Shown piece after piece: positions 18,486 through 25,701 of a DNA stretch of 64,000 bases (positions within the stretch are counted from its first letter, which is position 1; the number at the start of each line of letters is the position of its first letter). The notes beneath the pieces are model-generated. The model saw only the letters and a list, made by a program, of their open reading frames with translations. It did not search any database and had not been told where the DNA came from. The translations under genes and the position numbers were made by a program. This stretch comes from Massilia sp. HP4 (GTDB lineage: Bacteria > Pseudomonadota > Gammaproteobacteria > Burkholderiales > Burkholderiaceae_D). Location of the stretch: contig NZ_STGG01000012.1 of NCBI RefSeq assembly GCF_005222695.1, forward strand, positions 372,001 through 436,000, given 5' to 3'.

Positions 18486-20075
18486 ATGCGTACCTCGCTT
18501 CTCGTTGTCCTTTCTTGCTTTATCGTTGCATCGTGCAGCAAAGCACCCGCTCCTTCCAATGACAAGCCGGTCGACGTCGTCCTGATCGGCGCCGGCGTCA
18601 TGAGCGCCACCCTCGGCACCATGCTCAAGGAACTCGATCCTGAACTCACGATCGAGATGTACGAGCGCATGGATTCGGTCTCGGCCGAAAGCTCCGATGC
18701 GATGAACAATGCCGGCACCGGTCACTCCGGTTTCGCCGAGCTGAACTACACGCCCGAAATGCCGGACGGCACCATCGACACCAAGAAGGCTGTCGACATC
18801 AACGAACAGTTCGAAATCTCGAAGCAGTTCTGGGCCTACCAGGTGCAGAAGCAATACCTGGGCGCGCCGAACACCTTCATCAACAATGTGCCGCACATGG
18901 CCTTTGTCTGGGGTGACGACAACATCAACTACCTGCGCAAGCGCTACGCCGCGCTGCAAAAGGAAAACCTGTTCAAGGGCATGCTGTTCACCGAGGATCA
19001 CGAGACGATCCGCAAGTGGGCGCCGCTGATCATGAACGGCCGCGACGCCAACCAGAAAGTGGCCGCGACCCGCATGGACATCGGTACCGACGTCAACTAC
19101 GGCACCCTGACCCGCAGCATGGTCAAGCACCTGACCGGCACCCACGGCATGACCCTGAGCCTGCGCAGCGAAGTGCAGGACATCAAGCGTGGCGAGAATG
19201 GCCTGTGGAACGTGACCGTCAAGAACCTAGCGGACGACAAGCTCAAGACCGTGAGCGCGAAGTTCGTGTTCATCGGCGCCGGCGGCGGCGCGCTGCCGCT
19301 GCTGGAAAAGACCGGCATTCCTGAAGCCAAGGGCTACGGCGGCGTCCCGGTCGGCGGCCAGTGGCTGGTGACCACCAACCCGGCGCTGATCGAGGCGCAC
19401 CACGCCAAGGTGTACGGCAAGGCCTCGGTCGGCTCGCCGCCGATGTCGGTGCCGCACCTGGACACCCGCATCATCGACGGCAAGAAAGCCTTGCTGTTCG
19501 GACCGTTCGCGACCTTCTCGACCAAGTTCCTCAAGAACGGTTCGTGGATCGACCTGCCGGCTTCGATCGGCACCGGCAATGTGCGTCCGATGGTGCAAGC
19601 TGGCATCGACAACATCCCGCTGACCAAGTACCTGGTCGAGCAGGTGATGAACTCGCAGGAAGACCGCGTGGCCACCCTGCGTGAATACTTCCCGGAAGCC
19701 AAGCTCGAGGACTGGGAACTGGTCAATGCCGGCCAGCGCGTCCAGATCGTCAAGGATGACCCGAAGAAGGGCGGCCTGCTGCAGTTTGGCACCGAAGTCG
19801 TGGCATCGAACGACGGCTCGATTACTGCCCTGCTGGGTGCATCGCCGGGCGCCTCGACCGCCGCGCCGATCATGCTGAAGGTGCTCAAGGCATCGGCCTT
19901 CAAGGACAAGCTGGAAACGCCTGCATGGCAAGCCAAGATGCACGAAATGATTCCTTCGTACGGCCGCAAGCTGAACGACGATCCTGCTTTCGCCAACCAG
20001 ATCCGCCAGCAGAGCAGCGCCGTGCTGGGCCTGAAGGCGGTCACGCTGGATGTGCCGGCGGCTGGCCAGGAGTGA
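18486..20075 (+). CDS. mqo: Malate:quinone oxidoreductase, predicted lipoprotein
   Basis: A 529-residue FAD enzyme that oxidises malate to oxaloacetate and passes electrons to quinone. The FAD-binding opening is DVVLIGAGVMSATLGTML; SSDAMNNAGTGHSG, VFIGAGGGALPLLEKTGIPE and LLGASPGASTAAPIM align with E. coli Mqo. I start it at MRTSLLVVLSCFIVASC, which reads as a lipoprotein signal with the lipobox VASC; a much longer in-frame extension upstream is not protein-like. That would place the enzyme on the periplasmic side of the inner membrane or at the outer membrane, unlike the usual picture of Mqo as a cytoplasmic peripheral enzyme. A strong terminator follows. Confidence 0.94.
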   Translation: MRTSLLVVLSCFIVASCSKAPAPSNDKPVDVVLIGAGVMSATLGTMLKELDPELTIEMYERMDSVSAESSDAMNNAGTGHSGFAELNYTPEMPDGTIDTKKAVDINEQFEISKQFWAYQVQKQYLGAPNTFINNVPHMAFVWGDDNINYLRKRYAALQKENLFKGMLFTEDHETIRKWAPLIMNGRDANQKVAATRMDIGTDVNYGTLTRSMVKHLTGTHGMTLSLRSEVQDIKRGENGLWNVTVKNLADDKLKTVSAKFVFIGAGGGALPLLEKTGIPEAKGYGGVPVGGQWLVTTNPALIEAHHAKVYGKASVGSPPMSVPHLDTRIIDGKKALLFGPFATFSTKFLKNGSWIDLPASIGTGNVRPMVQAGIDNIPLTKYLVEQVMNSQEDRVATLREYFPEAKLEDWELVNAGQRVQIVKDDPKKGGLLQFGTEVVASNDGSITALLGASPGASTAAPIMLKVLKASAFKDKLETPAWQAKMHEMIPSYGRKLNDDPAFANQIRQQSSAVLGLKAVTLDVPAAGQE

Positions 20076-20088
20076 TGGTGTAGAGAAT

Positions 20089-20154
20089 GGCTGCGGCGCA
20101 TGCCGCAGCCGACAAAAAGGCCTCGGTGCTTGACAGCACCGAGGCCTTTTTTTT
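20089..20154 (+). terminator. Double hairpin and rho-independent terminator after mqo
   Basis: A first stem GGCTGCGGC / GCCGCAGCC with loop GCAT (20089-20110) is followed at once by a second with 17-base arms (AAAAAGGCCTCGGTGCT, loop TGAC) ending in eight T residues. The second is a strong terminator; flanking A and T runs let it also serve the convergent KfrA-like gene. Confidence 0.93.
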
Positions 20155-20182
20155 ATGCGGCTTTGATGACGTGCCGATTGCC

Positions 20183-20932
20183 TTATTTGCGCGTGCGCAG
20201 GGCTTCGAGTTCGGCGCGCAGATTGCTGCGCTCGGTGCGCGAGGTGTCGAGCTTGATGCGCATTTCCTGGACCTCGGCCGCCAGGTTGTCGCGCTCGGTC
20301 GTGACGCCGACCAGCTCCATCTGGGCGCGCAGGCGCGCATCCGATTCGGCCGCCGTGGCCGCCACATTGCGCTCGAGCTGCTGGCGCAGGTCGGCCAGCT
20401 GGGCATCCTTGCCGTCGATCGCCAGCTGATCCTTGGCCTTGCCGACCAGCGCGTCGGCCGCGATCTGGCGCGCATTGCGCAGCTCGGCCGTCAGGCGCTC
20501 GATCTCTTCGTTGCGCTCATCGGCGATCAATTGCGCCTGTTCGCGCGCGACCCGCGCATCCGTCAGATCGGCGTTCAGGCCGTCGCGCTCGGTTTCGAGT
20601 TCGTTACCGGCCGCGAGCAGCGCGTCCATATCGCTCTCGGCGCGCGCCAGCGCGTCGCGCATGCCGGCGCCGGCATCCTGCGCATACTGCTGGGCCCAGC
20701 GGCCCAGCTCGGCGAGCAGTTCGGGCGGCATTTCCGCCTTCGGCTGCTCGGCCGGTTTGGCATGGTTGGCGCGCCAGGCGGCCAGGTGCTGGTGGATGGT
20801 CTTGGTCGAGCCGGCGCCGATCAGGCCGCGCACCGCCTCGATCGTGACCTGCTGCTTGTCGTTCTGTAGGGTGTCGGCCGCCTCGCTGACGTCGTCAAAC
20901 GTCACGTCCAGGTGTGCCATATCCGTTTTCAT
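20183..20932 (-). CDS. KfrA-like DNA-binding coiled-coil protein
   Basis: A 249-residue protein. The N-terminal region (about residues 8-90) resembles the KfrA N-terminal DNA-binding domain of plasmid regulators (VTFDDVSEAADTLQ and VTIEAVRGLIGAGSTKTIHQHL). The rest is a long alpha-helical coiled coil rich in Ala, Glu, Arg and Leu with no Pro (from about residue 95). KfrA proteins bind DNA and polymerise through the coil. Chromosomal copies are frequent in betaproteobacteria; their role is unclear. It is monocistronic and convergent with mqo. Confidence 0.82.
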   Translation of the reverse strand: MKTDMAHLDVTFDDVSEAADTLQNDKQQVTIEAVRGLIGAGSTKTIHQHLAAWRANHAKPAEQPKAEMPPELLAELGRWAQQYAQDAGAGMRDALARAESDMDALLAAGNELETERDGLNADLTDARVAREQAQLIADERNEEIERLTAELRNARQIAADALVGKAKDQLAIDGKDAQLADLRQQLERNVAATAAESDARLRAQMELVGVTTERDNLAAEVQEMRIKLDTSRTERSNLRAELEALRTRK

Positions 20933-21041
20933 ACCGCGCCAGGATGTTCGTTGTAAGGCTCTCCATCATACGCGAGACGATGGTTTAGTTGCTCAAAGGC
21001 ATTAGAAGAATGCCGCCAAGTGTCGCGGATTTGCTGCTATT

Positions 21042-22580
21042 TCAGGCTGGCGCCACCGTGCTCGATGTCATCGAGACAAAACTGGCGTCGAGCCAGGATG
21101 CCAGTTCGTCCTGTCCGGCCTGGTCCAGATGGGCCAGCATGGCGGTGTACCAGGCGCGTCCTTCGGCGTCGCCCAGCACGGCGCGCACGATGGGCAGGCT
21201 ATTCTGCAGGAAGGTGCCGAACAGCGGGATGCGGCGCACGAACAGCAAGGTGGGATCGATGACGCCCAGGCCGGTGTAGAGCGCGCGGATTTCCTCGAGA
21301 TAGGGCATGGCCCGCGCCGGCTGGCCGGCCTGGGTCAAGGCCGAGATATAGCTGGTCACGATCTGTGGGTCGGGCATCTCGTCTGAATCGGCATTGAGTG
21401 CGCGCGCCCTGGCGATCCACGCCTGGCCCTGGGTACACTCGCCGGTCATGGCGTAGCAGCATCCCACTTGCGAGGCATGGAAGGCAGTGGGCTCGGCGTC
21501 GAACAAGGCATTCCAGTAGCGCAGCGATTCGGACCAGCGGCCAAGGCGGGCGTTGGCAAACGCGCACAGGCGGATCGCATCGACACGCAGCTCGTCGCGC
21601 GCCGCTGCGACATGGGGCGTGGCGCCGGCCAGCGCTTGCTCGAAGCGGCCTGCGGTCAGGTGGCCGATGGCCTCGACCAGTTCCGGCGGATCGTCCGGTG
21701 CGGGCGGCGATTCCGACGTCGACCCTGGCGTCGATTCCGGCATCGATTCGGGAGTAGATACGGCGCAGTATTCGATGAGCCGGTCGGCATCCATGTCCGG
21801 CAGGCGCAGGTAGGCGAGGACCGGTCGCGTGGTCGTCTTTTCCTTTTTCGCGTCCCGCCTGACCTCGACGTTGTCGATCGAGATGAACGGGTCGCCGCCG
21901 CCACGGTACAGCGTCACCGCGCAGTAGCGGACCGGGTCCTTCCCGCAGCAGGCGTCGAGGATGGAGAGCAGCTGGCCGGGCGCCGTTTCGAGCCGGTGTA
22001 CCACGACCTGGGGCTCGTCGATCCAGGCGAATTTGCGTGGCAGCGCGAACGACGTCGCCCAGGTATTCGTCAGCTCGCAGAACGGCGCTTCGGCGGCGCC
22101 GCGCGCCAGCGAGCGGGGCAACATGGTCAGCAGGATGAATTCGACGATCCAGCCGGCGACGAGCACGCTGCTCTCGATCCGCATCCCGGCGATTCGGCGC
22201 ACTTCGCTGTCCGCCAGGGCCATCGCGTAGCGCCACATGGCCTGCGGATCGGCGAGCAGGGCGGTGAAGCTGCCCGCGTCGGCGATGGCCAGCCAGGCAG
22301 CCCAGTGGACGTACCAGCCGGCGATGCCGATCGCCAGGCCCAGCCGCCCCATCCACACGGGATGGCGCGCCTTGCCGCGCCGCGCCGCGCGCTCGGCCAC
22401 CCAGCCCATGGCGACCGCGAAAGCGATCATGGCAAACCAGTCGAGCAGGACGAAGGGCGAGTGGATCGTGAGCCAGGCGTACAGCCAGGCGGGGACGGCG
22501 ACCAGCAGCGCGCCGGCCGCGGCCAGCACGACGGCCTGTACCGGCAGGCGGCCAGACGGTGCATAGTAGGGTGAGTTCAT
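21042..22580 (-). CDS. Membrane protein with TPR-like C-terminus, in type VI accessory run
   Basis: A 512-residue protein I cannot assign to a named family. Four hydrophobic segments are visible at about residues 14-38, 43-62, 76-99 and 138-156. A central soluble domain (LYRGGGDPFISIDNVEVR) follows, then a low-complexity Ser/Pro-rich linker (TPESMPESTPGSTSESPP). The C-terminal 200 residues look like helical repeats (GRFEQALAG, GRWSESLRYWNALF, GQPARAMPYLEEIRALY). Its start codon overlaps the stop of the ketosynthase-like gene by 4 bp, so it is the last gene of the leftward vgrG-PAAR run and probably shares their function. Confidence 0.7.
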   Translation of the reverse strand: MNSPYYAPSGRLPVQAVVLAAAGALLVAVPAWLYAWLTIHSPFVLLDWFAMIAFAVAMGWVAERAARRGKARHPVWMGRLGLAIGIAGWYVHWAAWLAIADAGSFTALLADPQAMWRYAMALADSEVRRIAGMRIESSVLVAGWIVEFILLTMLPRSLARGAAEAPFCELTNTWATSFALPRKFAWIDEPQVVVHRLETAPGQLLSILDACCGKDPVRYCAVTLYRGGGDPFISIDNVEVRRDAKKEKTTTRPVLAYLRLPDMDADRLIEYCAVSTPESMPESTPGSTSESPPAPDDPPELVEAIGHLTAGRFEQALAGATPHVAAARDELRVDAIRLCAFANARLGRWSESLRYWNALFDAEPTAFHASQVGCCYAMTGECTQGQAWIARARALNADSDEMPDPQIVTSYISALTQAGQPARAMPYLEEIRALYTGLGVIDPTLLFVRRIPLFGTFLQNSLPIVRAVLGDAEGRAWYTAMLAHLDQAGQDELASWLDASFVSMTSSTVAPA

Positions 22581-23806
22581 GATCCATCCTGGGACGGCGG
22601 GAAGGGGTGCACCAGGGCCAGCGCGCGCAAGGCCGGGTTGTCATTGCTCACACAGAGCAGCGGCGCACCGTGTTCCAGCGCCGCATGCGCCGCTACTGCC
22701 AGCGCGGCGACGAAGGGCACCGCGCCGCATGCGCCGCAGGCCGGGCCCAGGCGCACGATGTCGCTGGCATTGTCCAGGTGCGGCGCGCTGGCGCTGGCGA
22801 ACTCCATCAGTTCGAGCACCTGCCGCGTATCCGGTCCGGTGTCGGCGACGATCATGGCGATGTCGGCCGGCGCCACCGCCGCGCCCTGCAGCAGGCGTTC
22901 GGCGAGCGTGTTCAGCTGGTCATGGGACAGGCGCTTCTGGTTGGCGAGCGAAGGATCGCGGGCCTCGATGTCGAGGCTCAGGTTCACGCGGCCGGCGTCG
23001 CCCGCGACCGGCGCCAGCAGCAGGCCAGCCGCGCCTTCGCCGGGAATACGGCCGCGCGGGTGAACCGACGTAAACAGCGTGCCAGCCGCCGCCCAGCGGT
23101 CGACCGTCTCCTGCCCGATATGCGAGGCGCAGGCGAGCAGGATCGTGGCGACCGGCGTCGTGGACGTCACCGCTTCATGTGCGAAGCGCGCGATGAAGGC
23201 CGGCGGCGATTCCGGCGTCACCACGGCGGCCTGCGCCGCGGGCCAGCCCGACTGGACCAGCACCTGCTGCCACCACATCGATGCTGCCTGCCGCTGTTCG
23301 GGTAGCCAGTCGTCCGGCAGCACCGGCGCCAGTTGCAAGGCTGGCGCGCCGCCGTCGTGCTGTAGCAGGGTCGCCGCGGCGTGCCCGGCCAGCTCGCGCA
23401 GGACGGCGGTGCCGAGCACCAGGGCGCGCCATTGCTCGTCGCTCAAGTGCGGCACGGGCGCGGCGTGGGCCGTCAGCCAGTCGGCGATTTCTTCGCGCAC
23501 CGGTTCATCGATGGCCTGCCCGCAGCGCACGCTCATGACCGGAAGGCCGTCGTCGTCCACCAGTGTGCGATCGAGGTCGGCATCGACCTTGTTGGCGGCC
23601 AGTGCGGCGTTCAGTTCCCCGGCGGATGCGCCATGGGGTGTGCGCAGCGCGCCGGCGAGGATGGCTAAAGGGGGAACCGCAGGAGGGTTGCGCCGTTCCT
23701 CGATGGCTGCTTGCGGCAGCGCAGGGGCGGCGGCCTGGCGGCCAAGCCTGCCGCCGATCCGGCTGAGCCAGCCCTGGGCCGGTGGCAATGTGGTGGTGGT
23801 GGACAT
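22577..23806 (-). CDS. Ketosynthase-fold (thiolase-like) protein lacking catalytic residues, type VI-associated
   Basis: A 409-residue protein. The segment from about 218 to 265 (ILLACASH ... PGEGAAGLLLA) matches the GEGA strand region of beta-ketoacyl synthases, and 316-375 matches the part that normally carries both catalytic histidines. Here the HGTGT equivalent reads ADTGPDT (321-327) and the K..GH equivalent reads LGPACGACGA (353-362), so both His are missing; no ACSSS-like nucleophile motif is seen. It is therefore probably non-enzymatic. It starts 3 bp after the PAAR gene and overlaps the next gene by 4 bp. A role as chaperone, adaptor or scaffold for effector loading is inferred from position only. 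Confidence 0.68.
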   Translation of the reverse strand: MSTTTTLPPAQGWLSRIGGRLGRQAAAPALPQAAIEERRNPPAVPPLAILAGALRTPHGASAGELNAALAANKVDADLDRTLVDDDGLPVMSVRCGQAIDEPVREEIADWLTAHAAPVPHLSDEQWRALVLGTAVLRELAGHAAATLLQHDGGAPALQLAPVLPDDWLPEQRQAASMWWQQVLVQSGWPAAQAAVVTPESPPAFIARFAHEAVTSTTPVATILLACASHIGQETVDRWAAAGTLFTSVHPRGRIPGEGAAGLLLAPVAGDAGRVNLSLDIEARDPSLANQKRLSHDQLNTLAERLLQGAAVAPADIAMIVADTGPDTRQVLELMEFASASAPHLDNASDIVRLGPACGACGAVPFVAALAVAAHAALEHGAPLLCVSNDNPALRALALVHPFPPSQDGS

Positions 23807-23809
23807 GGA

Positions 23810-24073
23810 TCAGACCTGATCGATGGTGGTTTGCTGGCCGGCGATCAGGGTGGCGCCGCAGGCGGTCTTGTCGCCATGCCGCGCCGCCGCCTTGCCGTCG
23901 ACGATCAGGGTCGCATCGCCTTCGACGATCGGTCCGGGGCCGTGCATCGGGCAACTGGTCTTGTCGCCCATGCGGGCGATGCCGACGCCGTCGATATCGC
24001 TGTGGGGCGAGGCTTCGAGCACGACGCCGCCGTGGGAAGTCTTGTCGCCGAGCCTGATGATTGCTCCTGGCAT
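23810..24073 (-). CDS. PAAR-domain spike-tip protein
   Basis: An 87-residue PAAR protein that caps the VgrG spike of the type VI apparatus. Three repeats carry the family signature (RLGDKTSHGG, RMGDKTSCPMHGPG, RHGDKTACGATL), with His and Cys residues that would bind the structural zinc. There is no extension, so it is a stand-alone tip rather than a PAAR-effector fusion. It lies between the effector-immunity cassette and the ketosynthase-like gene. Confidence 0.95.
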   Translation of the reverse strand: MPGAIIRLGDKTSHGGVVLEASPHSDIDGVGIARMGDKTSCPMHGPGPIVEGDATLIVDGKAAARHGDKTACGATLIAGQQTTIDQV

Positions 24074-24235
24074 GGTTTTCCTCGTCTGGATAACGTTAAT
24101 TATGTGATCTGGAATTCACCTGATTAACAACAAAGTGCCTCGCTTATGCGGGTAATGAGGTTTGTCATAAGATATATATATGATTTTTTTACTGTGGTTG
24201 GTATATATAGAGTGGCTGTCATAAGACGAGATCGT
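24074..24235. other. AT-rich spacer inside the type VI run
   Basis: About 160 bp between the immunity-type lipoprotein gene and PAAR. It is AT-rich (TATATATATGATTTTTTT) and contains the decamer TGTCATAAGA twice (near 24164 and 24216). It could hold a separate promoter for PAAR and the downstream genes, or mark the edge of an inserted cassette. Confidence 0.45.
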
Positions 24236-24931
24236 TCATTTTCGCTCAAACCATAGCGCGTGGAAGCTCTTGGGAAAAGCATCAGCAACATTAGCTACAT
24301 CACGTCGTGCCTCAAGTTTCATAAAGAATTTCTTGTCGGTTCTGTGGGCGAAAACAAAGACTATCGGGTCTTTAATTCCATGTTCTGGTCGATTTTCCTG
24401 TTCTGAATGTACGAGAACATAGTCGTTATAGAATTGTTCAGGAAGATTCATCGAAAAAACACCAATAGGAAAGTTTTGAGGAGTTACTGAAATCCCGGCC
24501 TTGTTCCATGTTTGTGAAATGTCTTCCCTGCTTATTTGTAGACGAGTCCCGCGAATCTGAAAATTTTCTGCCGAATAAAATTTTGACCGCATGACTGGCT
24601 TTTGCGGATCTTTGGGCCAGAAGAAATCGCCCTCGCCTAAAATTTTCGATTCTTCAATTTCCAGTGTGGAACTCGTATCAATGACGCTACGAATGGAGGA
24701 GAGCAATTTTATTAAATATGACCTCTGGTCATCATTCATCTCCACTATGGATGGAATTTCAAGAATGTTTTTGTCGTCATATTTATTGGGGATGGATATC
24801 TGGTTCATGCCTGTCCTCGGGCTTTGATCGATTTCAGCCAGTTTCTGTGCAACCGACGAAGAGGATTTCTCCTTACAACTCATAAGAAACGGAATGATGA
24901 CGAGAAGAGGTAGATGTCGGGTTGAAATCAT
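24236..24931 (-). CDS. Lipoprotein, probable immunity protein to the upstream type VI effector
   Basis: A protein of about 231 residues that I do not recognise. The start ISTRHLPLLVIIPFLMSC is a lipoprotein signal with lipobox LMSC (Cys19), so the mature protein should sit on a membrane facing the periplasm. The body is hydrophilic with no known motif. Its base composition is clearly more AT-rich than the window average. It follows the effector candidate by 8 bp in the same operon. I infer an immunity role from this order, the low GC and the cellular location. I chose the ATG; a GTG two codons earlier is also in frame. Confidence 0.62.
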   Translation of the reverse strand: MISTRHLPLLVIIPFLMSCKEKSSSSVAQKLAEIDQSPRTGMNQISIPNKYDDKNILEIPSIVEMNDDQRSYLIKLLSSIRSVIDTSSTLEIEESKILGEGDFFWPKDPQKPVMRSKFYSAENFQIRGTRLQISREDISQTWNKAGISVTPQNFPIGVFSMNLPEQFYNDYVLVHSEQENRPEHGIKDPIVFVFAHRTDKKFFMKLEARRDVANVADAFPKSFHALWFERK

Positions 24932-24939
24932 AACCACAG

Positions 24940-25701
24940 TTAAGTAATTGATTCGGACTTGGCCGATGATAGAGTTCCATATATAGGATCAGCTTCGCCA
25001 ACTATCGGCCTCCATGTGGGAGGATCACCCGGACGAAAAGTAACTTCGTCGTATGAGGCCTTGAAGGCTCTATGCCATTTGTAGGGATTGACAGCGTATG
25101 CAATCGGAATCTCGGAGATGCTGCTATGCTTGATCCAGCCAAAGCCGCTGGGCGTGTCGATATTAGAATCGTCGAGAATTTCCTTCGCAGTTTCGGCGCA
25201 CGTGTCGTTAACTATTGCCGAGTAGGTTAATTTTCCACTATATATCTCAGCTCGTGCTTTATTAGTGTTTTGAATCAGTGCATCTGCCTGTTTTCCAGTT
25301 ATCGGAATTTTGAAAGATTTTACTTTTTCAGTGATCTCGTAGTCAGCAGTGCCAGGTCGTGAATTCTTGACTCCATCCTTTTTTATGGCGCCAACGGTAT
25401 ATATCTGTTTTCCCGTGCTTCGGCCTTTATCAAGCCAACCTATCTTTCCAAGGCCATGAGGTCCAAAGCTGAAGGATTGAACTATTTTAAGATTTTTAAC
25501 GACATAATAAAATGCGTGGCCGTAATCAATTGCGAGATCATGAATTTCATGTTTGAAAGCATCGGCGCTATTTACTTCAAAGCCTATAACAAGATAGAAG
25601 ACGTCCAGCTCTACGATTCTTCTGACTGTCTGCTCAACAGGCGAAGTACTTGAGGATCCGATATTCGCCCATTTGATTGTTCCGGTCGGCGTCTTCGTCA
25701 T
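24940..25701 (-). CDS. Candidate type VI effector, possible permuted papain-fold hydrolase
   Basis: A 253-residue protein with no signal peptide, AT-rich compared with vgrG. Its start overlaps the vgrG stop (ATGA). A conserved-looking His lies in YGHAFYYVVKN (His62) after a beta-strand, and a Cys lies in SAIVNDTCAETAKEIL (Cys168) at the start of a helix. This His-before-Cys order is that of circularly permuted papain-like folds (LRAT, YiiX, and some NlpC/P60 relatives), which cleave peptidoglycan peptides, lipids or protein bonds. A lipoprotein neighbour and vgrG upstream favour a periplasmic target in rival cells. The fold is inferred, not demonstrated. Confidence 0.6.
   Translation of the reverse strand: MTKTPTGTIKWANIGSSSTSPVEQTVRRIVELDVFYLVIGFEVNSADAFKHEIHDLAIDYGHAFYYVVKNLKIVQSFSFGPHGLGKIGWLDKGRSTGKQIYTVGAIKKDGVKNSRPGTADYEITEKVKSFKIPITGKQADALIQNTNKARAEIYSGKLTYSAIVNDTCAETAKEILDDSNIDTPSGFGWIKHSSISEIPIAYAVNPYKWHRAFKASYDEVTFRPGDPPTWRPIVGEADPIYGTLSSAKSESIT

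Noticed and set aside
20089..20154. The tandem hairpins after mqo as part of a repeat array or CRISPR
   Set aside because: There are only two different stems, and the second ends in a T run; they are best explained as a terminator.
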